Positions 45,699 to 58,182 of a stretch of 64,000 bases of DNA are shown here, one piece after another (position 1 is the stretch's first letter; each line of letters begins with the position of its first letter). Below the pieces are notes generated by a model. That model was given only the letters and a program-made list of their open reading frames with translations. It was not told the DNA's origin and ran no database searches. Position numbers and translations under genes: made by a program. The stretch spans positions 9,851,001 through 9,915,000 of the forward strand of contig OX422220.1 in the NCBI GenBank assembly GCA_949130495.1, in the 5' to 3' direction. The DNA comes from Sambucus nigra. Lineage: Eukaryota > Streptophyta > Magnoliopsida > Dipsacales > Adoxaceae.

Positions 45699-47319
45699 GA
45701 ATGACTAATATAAACTAAAGAATAATACTAAAAGAACTAATAATAACAATGTGAATGAGCCAACATAATCTCTGATACCATAAAACTCAACAGTAAATAT
45801 AATCCATCACGGGAAGATATAAATTGTCACCAATGTAAGCCATCTCCAAAAGAAATAACCACTAATAATATAATCCGACCCAGTGAAAAATGTAAATAGA
45901 ATTAAAAGGAATGAGCATGCTTGCTCGACACCTACATCCTATTTAAGAAGTACAACTGAAAAGAATGCAAGTGAGAATCAGGGTTAATGCTGTAAAAATT
46001 TCAATAACAACGTTAACAGTAAGTCTTGAAGAGTAAGAATTTAACCGAATTTGGGCTACAATAATAACCACGCATCTTCCTCTCAAATTTTAGTTATTTT
46101 AAGTTATCCCAACCCAAATAACTCTAAATATAACATGCGGTTATGATCGTAAGCCCTAGTGAACCTAATGATCAATTATAATTCTTCCCAATTAAATATA
46201 ATTCAGTGTTTCCATAATAAATTCTAGTGTATACATCTCTAGTATAAACTCAATACAGGAAAGACAGTTTCAAAGTCTAATATCCATATAAGTATGGTCC
46301 CCGACACATACAAGTAAATGGGCTACGTACGAACCCGTAAATAACTATGAAGACATATCCCTTATTGCCTTTAGGGATCACTCATGTTTATTCTTTATCC
46401 TTTAATTTTTTTTTGTGAGTTTTGCATAATCAATTATTCACCTGGATAACCTCCGGCGCTGATGACATGATTTTATGACCATTGTTTTTTAGACTCATGT
46501 TTAAGATCTTCAGGATTAATTATCATCGAACTTTGACTTCAACGGCTGATCATCACTTTTTGTAGCTGTTAGCAGAACTAAGAGTTTTTTTCTTATAGTC
46601 AGTCGTGTCCTGTTTAGAAACAAAAATGCATTTCCCTATGAATAGCCTTAACAGATTTTTGAAAATTTATGTGTCCCCACGTCTAGATCGTGTTTTATTT
46701 GTATCTCGTGACTTACGATATATAATGAACATGATTGTTTGTTATCCTTGAGACCCATACCAGAATCATTAATAAATAGGTATGAGTACTTGTTTGATGG
46801 ATGAACTACTTTATTAGATAATTTGTGATTGAAAAGGCAGCATCACTCTCATTAGCTTGATTTACCATCCAATTCTAGATATTTTCTATGAATTTTTTTT
46901 TTCATGTTAAAGCGTATAATAATTGACATTTGACATTCACAACCATTGTAAATCTGACTGCCTTTGTCAATCTATCTGCACCGAAACACATTTTCTTTTT
47001 ACTGATTATTAACCGAAATTGACAAAACTCTCGTAATTATATGTAATTATTTTAAGTTTTCTTGTTCATTACTTGCAAATAGCGCCATAAATGAGTCAAC
47101 TCTGTCAATGGTTTGTCTATTGAGCTTTGAAATGTTATCAAGGCTTATTGTTTGGTTCCCTTATTTCTTTCTTTCTTTCTTGTGTGGTTTTGTTGTTTCA
47201 ATTTCAAACTATTAGTTCTTCATTTATAATTTTTTATTTTTATTTTTTTCCAGTTTCAAAAATAATTTGTGAATGATAATTTTGGTTCTTGACCATTGAC
47301 TTATTTTATTGCTTATTAG

Positions 47320-47394
47320 GAGGTTCCAGTAGGCAAGTGGCCCATCGTGCTGCTATAGAATCTATAACAGAAGCAGATTTAATAAAGGCACTTA
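47320..47394 (+). pseudogene. Possible host-gene exon (75 nt), unrecognised
   Basis: Bounded by 'gcttattag' (acceptor) and 'gtgagt' (donor). One frame reads SSRQVAHRAAIESITEADLI. Splicing to the acceptor at 47647 (ttttttggctgcag) keeps the frame open into AAAKSRLTSM, after which CACTA-derived sequence begins. The product is unknown to me. Confidence 0.4.
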
Positions 47395-47647
47395 GTGAGT
47401 GAATTTTTAATTGGGTGTATATGTGAATCACAAAATGCGTCGTAGTGCCATTGACACAAGAATATACCCGACTCATAATGTGTTTGATTGATAGCATGGG
47501 TAAGCAACTAGTCCTATTATGTAGATAAAATTAGTTTTTCTACATGCCTGTTCATCGTAAGAATCATGTACACACTAGTGTCTCAACATTTAGGTTATGT
47601 TTTATTTAATTTAATTTTTTTGGTTGCTTGGAATTTTTTGGCTGCAG

Positions 47648-47689
47648 CTGCTGCTGCAAAATCACGGCTTACATCCATGACAATGGTTC
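47648..47689 (+). pseudogene. Possible continuation exon, cut by a CACTA element
   Basis: Follows a polypyrimidine-AG acceptor. It reads AAAKSRLTSM in the frame continuing from 47394 and runs into repeat-like 'gtgac…' DNA of the transposon end. Confidence 0.35.
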
Positions 47690-47924
47690 TTATTGCCACG
47701 GTCCTTCGTGACTAATTTTGGTTTATCATGGTCCAAATTCGTGACTAATTTTCCGACCAGTCACTCTTACTTGTGACAAAAAGGTTCATGACAAAGGAGG
47801 TTTGTCATGGATTTGGAACGTGACAAAAAAATTGTCACACCCGAAAACGTCACGGTTCGGATCCATGACAAAACTCATTTGTGACGTTCCAGATCCGCGA
47901 CAAATCAACAATTCTGGTGTAGTG
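47690..47924 (+). mobile_element. CACTA (En/Spm-type) transposon right end
   Basis: Ends 'attctggtgtagtg', the reverse complement of cactacaccagaat, a canonical CACTA terminus. The preceding ~230 bp are packed with direct and inverted copies of 'tttgtcatgga', 'gtgacaaa' and 'cgtgactaattttg' as expected for subterminal transposase-binding repeats. No left end or transposase was found nearby; the next three bases are ttt. Confidence 0.78.
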
Positions 47925-49000
47925 TTTGTGCTGACAGCGAAAGGACCTCGCACTTGCGAAGTTTCTTGCGAGATCGAAGTCAAACTAATTGACCTTTATC
48001 TCAAGCCCACCTTGATGTTCGCGACCTGCTCGTTGGAAACTCGCTACATGCAAAGTAACTTTTCGCACCTACGAAGTTGCGAGATTTTGTTGCTTTTTTG
48101 CATGGAAACTTGTTCCAGCCACACTGTGTGAAGACATCACACCTCTCTCCTCCATAAAAGGGTTTGGACCTCCATTGATGCAACTTTAAGAGGCAGAAGA
48201 GAAATATTTTGAGCTTGAAACTTCAGATTTCGTGAGTGTTTCCTTCCTCCCTTTTGTGTGTTTACCTTGTATTTTCAAGGAGAAGATATCCTTGCCATAT
48301 TGGAAATGTCTTCTTCCTTGTAAGCTAAAACCACTTTGTGAGTTTTTCCTTTTTAAGTGAGCCTCCACTTCATTCTACCATTATTGTAACCTCAGGATAT
48401 CCTCACACATCCTAGGTAGATCATGGATTCTCTTTTGTTCCGTTTTACAATCTAGAGCAAAGATTATCTTCACCTAATCAAGAAGACGTTATTTGTACGA
48501 CAACAAGGAATTGATCAAGTGATCAAGATGTTGCGGTGTTGCGAAGCATATTCAGGGATCAAGTGAGTTAAGCGCAGTAGAAGTGTAAGTTGTTTAGTCC
48601 CATTGCAAGTCCTTTACCTTTTAGTGAAGTTACTTGTCGGTTTGGCCCGAGGTTTTTTTGTACGAAGTTTCCTTGTTAGATTTCTTGTCTTTGTTGGTTT
48701 GATTTACATTTCTACATTTCATGTCTCATGTATTAATATAAAATTTGTTAATGTTTTGTCACTTAGACTTGGGTTGCTTTTAACCCATGAACTACAATAG
48801 AAAACTTGTCACTTTATCTTGATAATAATTTTATTGGGTGTAGTACCGTCGTTGAACACACACTCTCACCCTCATAAGTTTTTGCTACCAACTAAGCAAA
48901 TAAGGAAACCCAAGATGATGATTTACTATAAATCTAGTTGAAAACGTTAGTATGTCCAAATTCAATTTTTTTCTTAAATATTGATATGATTCATTTTGTT
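47925..49000 (+). other. Non-coding block with LTR-like features
   Basis: A promoter-like 'ctccataaaaggg' (~48149) is followed by leader-like sequence. No second copy was seen within the window, so LTR status is unproven. The short frames inside are unconvincing. Confidence 0.3.
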
Positions 49001-49012
49001 TGTAGGATTGAC

Positions 49013-49130
49013 AAATTTCCACTGCAATCATGGACAACAATGACAATGGGTTGAGGTATCTATTGAAAATGGGAAGCAAGGCCGACTATTTTATTCGTGT
49101 CTGAATCGAAGCTGCAATGGGTTCTTGGGT
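49013..49130 (+). pseudogene. Possible GRF-type zinc-finger remnant
   Basis: After an acceptor-like 'tttgtttgtag', one frame reads NFHCNHGQQ*QWVEVSIENG and then KQGRLFYSCLNRSCNGFLGW. The spacing C.HG…S..N…GR.FY.C…C.(F)..W resembles the GRF zinc finger. A stop interrupts it. This is a weak call from a short motif. Confidence 0.3.
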
Positions 49131-49139
49131 TGGTTGTAA

Positions 49140-50270
49140 TCCTATCTAAAATGATCAATCGACACATTCGGCAACAACAAATCCCACCTCAACCTTGCTT
49201 GTATTGATGATTAATATGAAGAATGAAATGAAATCATTGAAGAGACTATGGACTTTAACTTTTTCATTGGTTGTAGCTTTGTATTTTAAAAATTGAACAA
49301 TGTTAAATGTAATTCAAAGTTGTAGAACAAAGTTGCATTGGTTGTAACTTTTGAATTGGTTGTAACTGTCAATGATCATATTAATTAATGAAATCCCAAG
49401 TTTGATTACCAATTTGTGTTTATGCATATTATGAATTGTTGATTGCCATTTTGTGTTAATGTGTATTTATGAAATGCAAAGTTGAAATTTGACAGTGTCA
49501 AAACAACACAGCTTAGTGCAAATACATGGTGAGAAAAGGAAATAAAGGAAAAGGAGTGTGAAAGAAAGTAATGGATCTAGTTATGAAGAAAATAGAGAAA
49601 AATCAGTAGAAAGAGTAGTAACTTGAATGTAGTAAAAAATGTTGGAGTATGTTAGCAATTTAATTCTGTGTTTAAGAATGCTTATGGGTGTAAGGCTTGA
49701 TGGGTGCCATCCTTTACTACTTCTATTAGCCCTTATTCCCCATTCTAGCATTTTTCGGAACAACTTTGCAACTAATTCATACTATAAAAAGAATAACTTC
49801 GCTTTCAAGTCTTCTAAGTATTTAGTTAAGGTCTAGTATAACAGTATCCTTTGTAGTACTTTAATACTAATGTTTTGAAAATTAAGTGTCCGCTTTCATT
49901 AAACACTTTGGGGTGATGGCCTTTATTTATGAATGAGGAATCGAAAATGGGTAAAAGAACTTGCACCAATTGAGGTAAGAATATGGGTAAAAAGAAGAAA
50001 GCTTTCTTTTTAATGAGGAATTGAAAAGGGGAAAAAGGAATCATATCTAATAGGGATAAGAATAGAGAGAGAAAATAAGCACACAATCGGTTACAGTTAT
50101 TCCATTTTATACAAGTGTACATATATATGTATCTTCTATTTTAGTGTCCTCTATAATGGTGCTCCGCCTAAATTGTCTTTATAAGAATTTTGTTGCTTAA
50201 CTTCAATTATTTTAATGAATAGAATATTTATGGCATAATCGTACAAAGCAAAAATTTGAGGGAAGTCTTG
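49140..50270. other. AT-rich spacer, no recognisable gene
   Basis: Short open frames at 49581-49836 and 49826-50122 are low-complexity translations without recognisable motifs. Confidence 0.45.
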
Positions 50271-50275
50271 CCAAG

Positions 50276-51970
50276 ATGTTGGCTGATTTTAATGCTGAAA
50301 CGTCCCAAGCCATCGCCGAAGCAACCTCCGCCAACGTCCAATCCATCCAGGTGCTGGACTCAGCCCTATTGGGCCTGGCTTCCATGAATCATGGCAGCGC
50401 CAAGGTGCCGCAACCCTCGCCCCTGCCACCTGTCACATACCAACACCTTCCCAGCCTCTCGACGGCTCCCACCGAGGTTGCCCACTGTCGACAGGCAACG
50501 TAGCCTTTTGCCAATCCATCCAACACTGATCCCGAGTTATATAGAGCCCATTCTGTTGCGGAACAAGTTGCCAAAAAGATCGTGCCGTCGTAGAAAAAGT
50601 TCCCGGCAAAGCCCAACGATTCCTGTCATGAGATGAACTCTCTGTGGAGATTGAGACCCTCAAAGGCAGTGATGATTCAATTGTGAGTCGCAGATTGCGG
50701 AATGGTATCCCACTTGAACTAATATCCCTTCCCCCGGGGAATCCAAAATAATCAAAGGCAAGCCCCATTGATACAAGTCATGTGGAGCACGTATCCAGCA
50801 ACGAGCCTAACGATGTGAACTTCAAGCCACAAACAGGCCCAGAGGTGATTGGGTCTTATAAAAGTTGTGAATCCCACCACTATGCCCCAAATTTTGTCTC
50901 GACACAAGAACGAAGGTGACGCATTTGTGGGCAGTAGGGCTATAGGAAGGATGAATGCGATCGGGCAGCCGTGAGGAAGTCCAAAAGGTAGATCCCAAGT
51001 CAACAAAACAACACTGTGAGCCTTCATCCGATTCCTCCCTCCCGTCAAGTGAAGTTTCTCAAGAGGACAAGAGTTATGGCTCTCCGAATGACGGGGAGGA
51101 AGATGAAGATCCATTTTTTGGAGCCCAAAACGAAGAGGATAATATTACCAAGCTCATCCGGATTTTCGCTAAGGCATCCTGCAACGATATCTGCGTGGAT
51201 GTGGCACAATTTGAGGGAAAACTAGACGGAGGCGCATGAATGGATTGGACTGATTAGGTAGGTAAAGTTTTTGAATGCAAAAATTACCGTGGTATCAAGT
51301 GCGTACTATTAGTTGCTACAAAATTAATCAGGAATTCTCGGGTGTGGTGGAATGGCTTAGTTCAATCTCGGAGGGAGGCCGGGAAAGATCCTATCATCAC
51401 ATGAAAGAAGATGTGATGGTATTTAATGAGAGCTTTCGGCTACGAGAAGGATTGTATACATGGGTACAAAACTATCAACAATAATCCATGTCCTTTACCA
51501 AATACACCGATGAGTTCAATCTTCTTTACACCCGTGCAAACCTTAAGGATATCAGAGAGCATAAGGTGATCCACTATATTAACGGGCTGAAATTTCGGAC
51601 AGAGCTATATTGGAAGGATATTCCCAATCTAGATAAGGCTATTGATTATGTGAAGAGGGTCGAAGAGTACCTACGTAATCCAATCAGTAACACTGTCACT
51701 ACGGCTGCCCAAACGGAGAAAAAAGTTAGTTCAACAGTTTCGATATCTACTTTTAAGTGCTTTTCATGTGGAGGAGTGGGTCATAGGATGTTGGAGTGTC
51801 CCAAGAAGAAGAAAGTTGTCCTAAATGTTGAAGGAGAACAAGCTGAAGTTGAACCTAAGGTTGAAGAGCAACATAATTTAATTACTCGCGTTTTGGTTCC
51901 ACTCGAGACTGAAGGCATACCATTACCCCTTGGATGCTCGGGGACGAGGTTCTTTGAAAGAGGGGGAGAA
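50276..51970 (+). pseudogene. gypsy gag with intact zinc knuckle, pol missing
   Basis: An ATG at 50276 opens 75 codons (LADFNAETSQAIAEATSANV…), broken by TAG. Later pieces give VDVAQFEGKLDG and, across stops, MDW..…VFECKNYRGIKCVLLVATKL and WWNGLVQSRREAGKDPIITW, then SFTKYTDEFNLLYTRANLKD, VIHYINGLKF and the knuckle CFSCGGVGHRMLEC (CX2CX4HX4C, ~51759-51800). This is the standard order for gypsy Gag: FEG.L…W, KV.L…L, W…GK.PI.TW, EYT.EF, GL. The frame ends GTRFFERGGE, which overlaps the polypurine tract. Confidence 0.8.
51957..51970 (+). other. Polypurine tract
   Basis: aaagagggggagaa directly before the LTR start tgatgtgg, preceded by 'ggacgaggttcttt', a phrase typical of the end of plant gypsy pol. 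Confidence 0.75.
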
Positions 51971-52288
51971 TGATGTGGCCGAGAAAGAGGGAAGAGAGAG
52001 CTGGCCAAAATTTTGGAGATAAGGATAAAAGGAGATATTTGATATTTTACCTGTCTAGTATTAGTAGGTATTATTTAAATATAAAGGCTGTAGATTTAGA
52101 TTAGGCTATTTATATAGTTTTACTTTATCTTTTTAGATTCTCTTTGAATAGGTTTCTTTCTCTTCAGGATTGTAAGACTATAAATAAAGGCATTAGGCTA
52201 GGGTTTTAATTAATTAATAGAATGAGAATTTTTATTGCTCTTGTTGAGATATTGTGTGCGTGTTAAATTTTCGTTGCGCTTTACATCA
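51971..52288 (+). repeat. 3' LTR (318 bp) of the second gypsy remnant
   Basis: Starts tgatgt and ends acatca, a 6-bp terminal inverted repeat. It contains 'gactataaataaagg' (~52168), a TATA-like or polyadenylation-like motif. The 5' partner is missing. Confidence 0.7.
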
Positions 52289-53600
52289 CTTGTTCTCCCC
52301 CTTAGCAGCTGAGATCTCAATGGATTAAGTGTTTGAAGAAGACTAATTCTATGCAGATCAAGACATCTCACACCTTTAGAGAGGGTTATGCAGCAGCGGA
52401 TAAGATCGCTGATCATTTCCAGGGAGCTTGTTTGGTGGCTTTCCTCTATGCCCTTTGCTGCTTTAGAAGTTAATAGAGACATGGAGGATCTTCCTATTTA
52501 TAGATTATACTAGTATTTTCTTTCCTGTTTTGTTTTCCTTTTCAGGAGCTCAGATCACCCCCTACTTTTCATTTTGTAATCCCTTTTCTCTCTTTTATTA
52601 AAATTCAGGATTCAGTCTAGGTTAGGGCTCTCAGGGGGTATGCTAACTTATTAATTCATTCCATTGTTCAATACTGTAACAATCGAAAGTTAGTTGGTTA
52701 AAAGTGAGTTTAGTTGATTTGGCACAAACTCAGTTTGTTACTTTGTTAGATTGTTTGTAATAGTCTTTCTCAACCATTTCATTCTACTGAACATATATGG
52801 CTCAAATCCGTACAAATGATACTTGTGGGAAAATGTCTCTAAGATTCTCACAAGCACGTCTTGCACATGTCATACAAGATGCCCTCTAGAATTGCAAATA
52901 TATACTTGAATTTTACTTTAGTTATTTATCAGGCAATTTATTTATTTTAAATAGACATTTTCCAAAATAATTCTGAATGTCTTCCATAACAATTAAGAAA
53001 CTTTTGTTATAAACTAACAATTATAAATATCCAAAATTTGTTGGTGCTTGGAATCCACGATAATCGCTTCAAGGCTTTGGAACCCGGGCCGGGGGTTTAC
53101 TGATGCTTGGTTGGAATTAAACGGTTAGAATCGAGCAATTTTTGGATTTAAATCAGAGTATAATATCTTCACATTTTTAAATTGAGGTCTGTGGATCCTC
53201 ATATATCTCAGGTTCTATCCATTTCCAATTTATTTTTTCTTGATTTTCTGGAAAAATGATGCATTTTCTTGAAAAACACATCCATTTTCTATTGTACAAA
53301 ATTCTTGGAATCAGAAAGTTAGTTGAAATGTATTTTCTCCTTGCTACTAATTTAAAGTGCACTCAAGAATCTTGGCTGCTTTCTTGATAATGACACTGAG
53401 ATGGCAAAATAACGCTGATGCAATGAATTTTCTTCTTGCCAATACATCAGAGTATTTTAGATATGCCATTTTAACATTGTACGTTGTTATTTCAAAACAC
53501 CAATATTATTATAAAAATATCTTCATAATGGTATTTTTGTATCTTAAATTATAGTTATTTTTGTTGATGAACCAATTAATTAGTTCCACCTATTAATTGG
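52289..53600. other. AT-rich spacer, no recognisable gene
   Basis: No coding or repeat structure could be supported. Confidence 0.45.
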
Positions 53601-53639
53601 ACCCTTGACCGAATCAACCCATTTTTAGGCATCTGCATA

Positions 53640-54432
53640 ATGATGATGATCCCACCCTGGGACTATGTGTGGCATTGGAGCTTCTGGTTTATGAAGTATT
53701 TTGATGAAATGTTTATCATTGTGCAACACATTAGGAACAATTGGAGATGTTTTACTGGTTGGGTCGTTCCTTGGTGGCAAATATGTAATATTCTGTTTAC
53801 GGGAATACACACAAAGTATGTAGTTATATGCAGTGGAAAATAAGCATCCCATGGTTGGAAATTGGAATTGCATCCAATACATTTTCTGGGCAAAGCTTAT
53901 ACTGAAAAAATCCAACGCCGCCTCCACATCTCTATATAATTTTTCACAGCACAACATTTGTACCCGCAATGCCTGTCTGGGGGAACATTAATAAAAGAGT
54001 GATTCTACACCGACACAGATTTACGACACATTTGGTGCAACAGAGTGATGTGTCGCACCGGTATCGGCTAGTACCACTGGCACGGACAGCCAATACAAGT
54101 ACGACACGTCATTGTGTCGCACCACTCTGTGTTGTAGCATTTCTGTTAATAAAACCATCAATGACAAAGGCAACAATCTTTGTATTGAACTCAGCTAATA
54201 GGGAATTAAAATATTCAGGTTCGGTCATGTTAAATAAATGGGTGAAGCTAGTCATACTATGTTCCTGAGTATAAACAATAGGAAAAAATAGCATATAACA
54301 AAAAACCTTATGCGTGCGTTTCCCTTTCCTTTTTGCTACAACATAGTTGTTGCTGTTGTTAGCTTGTTTTTTTATTTCCATCGTTGGAGGGTCTGTCTGC
54401 TTCAAACCAAAGTCTGCTTTTTTCGATTTCAT
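53640..54432. other. Block with open frames and a small foldback, unassigned
   Basis: Minus-strand open frames 53625-53969 (114 codons) and 54109-54432 (107 codons) are composed like ordinary protein, but I recognise no domain. Between them, 53998-54135 contains inverted and direct copies of 'cgacacatt' and 'gtgtcgcacc' with 'ctacac' and 'gtgttgtag' near its ends. It may be a small MITE inserted in a decayed gene. Confidence 0.3.
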
Positions 54433-54993
54433 TGCACGCAGTTACAATTTTATTATCAAGTGATGTGAAGAATAAAAAGTTTTGTGTTTGTTTATTTCAA
54501 GTGTTGATCATATTATTACCAAGTGTTGATGAAATATATACATAATAGTTTCATTTAATAGATAGTATCTTCTACTTATTTTTGCATGTATACCATTTAC
54601 AAACCAAAAGGCATCTCTATCTACATAAGTGATGTAAAACTAATTACTAATGAATTCATACCCAACACAAAAATGTTCAGACCTCCTTGTACTCAACTCA
54701 ACTCAATTCTATTAATCCCAATGTACTTGTCTTCTTTAGCAAAAAGGGGCAACATGTCTGATTATGCCACACCCATAAGGCAGCCGAGAAAATAGGACGA
54801 GCGACTGAGTGTACAATTAGGAGTCCGCTTTGTATTGACGTAAAATGTTGAAACATGAATGCAGATTTATCAATTTATGAGAACATTCTCTCAATTACAC
54901 GTAGCGGAAATTTACACACACTCACACACATAAGACAAGGAATTAGGGTTCTCTCTCAATCTTCAACAGTCATAATATCAGAATAATGAAAAA

Positions 54994-55423
54994 AAATCCT
55001 AAACTACAATGGTTCAATTATATTTGGAAAAAATTTATACCTCCTAAGGTATCCACCTTTATGTGGAGACTTCTACATTATAAGATGCCAATGGTTGAAG
55101 CTCTGCAGTCCAAAGTCATATTTATTACATCTTGATGTGTTTTGTGTAAGCAGGACACTTAATCTACTCATCATTTGTTTAATGGCTGCATCTTTGTAAA
55201 AAAATTGCTTAGCTGGGTTCATAATGTGTTTAACCTTCCCTCAAATCAAATTCCTTCTACTTGCTGTTGCGATGGGAGTATATCACTGCATACCTTATAT
55301 CAAGGGTTGGCATATAAATGTTGGCAAAATGGTTATTGGGAGTATGAAAAACACTATTGAAGATCTTATATTGCAAGCTTTGAAATTGCCTAGAAAGTCT
55401 CCTGACATTACCCCCATGCACTT
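54994..55423 (+). pseudogene. LINE (non-LTR retrotransposon) remnant: zf-RVT and C-terminal region
   Basis: Plus-strand frame reads YIWKKFIPPKVSTFMWRLLH, CVLCKQDT and HLFNGCIFVKKLLSWV, the zf-RVT domain located after the RT of plant LINEs (.IW…PPK.S.F.WRLL…C.LC…ES..HLF..C). It is followed in another frame by GSMKNTIEDLILQALKLPRK, matching the linker before the LINE RNase H. Stops at ~55133 and ~55158 disable it. It ends abruptly against an NLR fragment at 55424. Confidence 0.8.
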
Positions 55424-55700
55424 GAGGCTATGTTCACTATCATAAGTAACTGGGAGAGACTGATGCAATGGCCCTATTTTGCAAAAAAAGCATTCTCAAA
55501 TAATCTGGATAGGAGTTGTTCTCAAGAACTTGAAGAAGTAGCTCATCATCTTATTTCAAAATGTAATGGACTACCTCTAGCAATTGTGACTTTAGGTGGT
55601 TTCATGTTCTCAAAAGATCGGTATCTGCGTGAAGGAGAGTTTATGATAGCTTGAGTTGGAGTTGAGCAATGAGCCAATGCTAGAACAAGTTAAATCCATT
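55424..55700 (+). pseudogene. Truncated NLR (NB-ARC) fragment, paralogue of the downstream gene
   Basis: The DNA is collinear with ~60611-60885 of the NLR gene, from 'ctatgttcactatc' to 'gagccaatgctagaacaagt'. It covers RNBS-C, GLPL (KCNGLPLAIVTLGG) and the start of ARC2. Small indels shift the frame near its start and again near 55640. Only ~90 codons remain. The left edge abuts LINE sequence, suggesting the fragment was brought here with, or cut by, the LINE. Confidence 0.92.
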
Positions 55701-58100
55701 TTATTTATATCCTCCATTCATGGTTTACCTCATGGCGCGAGAAATAATGTGCGTTAGAGAATCTAACACCACCAGCTTCTCTTAATATTATCCATTTATT
55801 GTTTACATCATGGTGTACGACAACACCCCAAGGTAATAAAGTCCATAAGTATTCCTCCCCGACTTACATAAACTCCTCAAATTACTCATAATTATATTGA
55901 GGTGTTAATCACACCTCCATATTAGATGCTATGTGTGATTTGAAACAATATTAACTAACAGTACATATGTTGCAGCAGAAAAGGTATAAGAACATACTCG
56001 AAGCGCATGATCAATTCGCCCTTCTTCAGCCCCTGTCAATCTCTCCATCACAATTGGAACATATGATCTCTCTTCTTTTTTGGGGAATTTTCAGATGCTC
56101 ATACTAGATCTACAAAAAATTAAGACATCAGAACATCAAGTAGTTCCAATATGAAAGAGAGGGAAGGTGTGAGGTGCTGCTAATTGTCTAATTTTTATGT
56201 TAAAGTAGTTATTTAAAGAGACCATAAAGGAAGAAAGCAAACCGAAAGGAAAGTTGATATGGTTTTCTGACTAGTGTCCCGTATATCATTATCAATCGAT
56301 TGACAGTGGGAGTACTTAAATCTGTTCGAAGAATGTACAGTGCATAACTCATTGTTTTTGTATAATTGACATTAAATTTATTCAAAACAACAATGGGACA
56401 ATGAATCCAGGCCAGCGTGTAGTTGTTTCACTGATAAAATAATTACATTAAGCAGGCAACCTTGTAGCCATGAGTAAGGTCACAACTCACAAAAGAAAAG
56501 TTCCTTCCACTTTTGGCAAGATATCCCCCTGAACTATTCATTATATTGCAACGACTCCCCATACGTTGCTATAAACGTCACTAAACAATTTATAAAAGGG
56601 GATATATGCAAAGTAATACATAGTTCAAGCAAATCTTTTGCATTAAAAATATTTTAAGGGATTTTACAAAAACTGAACAGTTCAGGGATTTATTGCAGTT
56701 TTCCCTTGACAATATGTCATAGATGTCTGAATAATACAATGTACTATAAGCATCCTACCTCATGGTTCAATTCCACGATGTGACTCAAATTGCAGCCTCA
56801 TAGAATTGGAATGTGTGTAGAATTTCACATGGTTGTCCAAATCAAACATTCCAAGGGAATTAAGATTCAATTACAATTTAATTTAAATTATCGCGCTTTG
56901 ATTAAACATTTTAAGGTGCATCTGGATTCGAAACTTCATTTCAATCACCAGAATGGATAGTCACTCAAATTGAATCGTAATGATTCAATATTAAACTCCA
57001 AAATGGATTATAATTGCTTCCATAGAAAATTTCTAATCCATCTGGGAATGGAATCACTGGTTCAATCCCTTATCCTTTTTTCGGTCCCTCCCATACCTCA
57101 ATTTGTTTTATTTGGTTTCACAAATCACTGGACAGTGAAAGGCTTTGTTTTACCTGGTGACTTCATGCCATAAGTATGGTGTTATATCCACAACTCAACG
57201 CAAGGTCTTATTTAGCTGTTTCAATACTAAAAATAAATGATTTTCATTTATTTTATTAAATCTGATTTTTATTTAAACTGTTATTTAAAATTGTTTAATT
57301 GTATTTGGATGACATCAATGGTTCGTTTCCTGTACTAAGAAAATGATAGCAGTGGTCTCGATGAGAGGGAGTAAAACGATAGGATAGCAGGGGTCTTGAA
57401 GAGAGGGTTCGAATAGTGATGTACAACATTGTTTTAGATAGAGAAAAAACCAAACGATTTTATATCCTATCCTTGAACTGTTGATCCATGGATTTGTTAT
57501 TTGTTGGGGGCCTGATTGAAATAAAAAAGTTAGTGAACTTTTCTTTACTTTGTGGTTAGTCAGAAATTATTTATTTATTTTGTTCCCAAATTGAAATGAA
57601 CTTTTATTAGTAGCATTGTTTTGTTTTGGTTGAACCTGAAGTGGAAAGTTTTTTATCTGCATATTGTTTCCTTAACTTTTACTTTTCAAAGCTTCCAAGA
57701 AAACCAGATGATACCCATATGTACACTATAGTAGATAATGAATCCTCTAATATTTTTTAAGATAAGTATAAAACAACTCTAAATAGTCACTGATTTAATT
57801 TATTTATTTTTCAACCAAAAATTAACCTCTCTTTCACTGCAAAGCAACTAAAGTTCTAATACAACAGGTGCGTGTGCATCCAGCAGCTAGTTATGATCAT
57901 TGATAGTTACAGTTTTTATGTTGTCAATTGCAATCTTAATCTTGTGAAATTGAGATTACGGTTGGATTTGGACCCACATTTTTTCTGTGAGAAAGGCAAC
58001 TGTCTACAGGTTTAAGTATTACTTACTATTGTTTTGTACCCAATCTTAATTCAATTCACAATATGATTCACGATTCACATTGGTTTTGCAATTCATATAA
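55701..58100. other. AT-rich spacer, no recognisable gene
   Basis: No coding exon or element end could be supported. The short open frame 56970-57173 is unremarkable. Confidence 0.45.
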
Positions 58101-58104
58101 GGGG

Positions 58105-58182
58105 CCGTTTGGCAATCCAATTCCAAGGCTTGAAATTGGCCTTCGAATTCCAATTCCATGGCTTGGAATTGGGTTGCTAAAC
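58105..58182. repeat. Short foldback (MITE-like) element
   Basis: The left arm gtttggcaatccaattccaa and the reverse complement of the right arm gtttagcaacccaattccaa are near-identical; 'ggccgtttgg' starts of this kind are common in plant MITEs. About 78 bp. Confidence 0.55.

Larger units (their letters stand above)
50276..52288 (+). mobile_element. Second gag-only Ty3/gypsy remnant with 3' LTR
   Basis: A gag gene (50276-51970) runs straight into a polypurine tract and a 318-bp LTR with no protease, RT or integrase between. The block is visibly more GC-rich than its flanks. No 5' LTR or primer site is present to the left, so the element is 5'-truncated. It is unrelated in LTR sequence to the element at 11.7-20 kb. 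Confidence 0.78.

Noticed and set aside
50389..51114. Overlapping minus-strand open frames within the second gag gene
   Set aside because: Antisense shadows of the GC-rich gag sequence on the plus strand.
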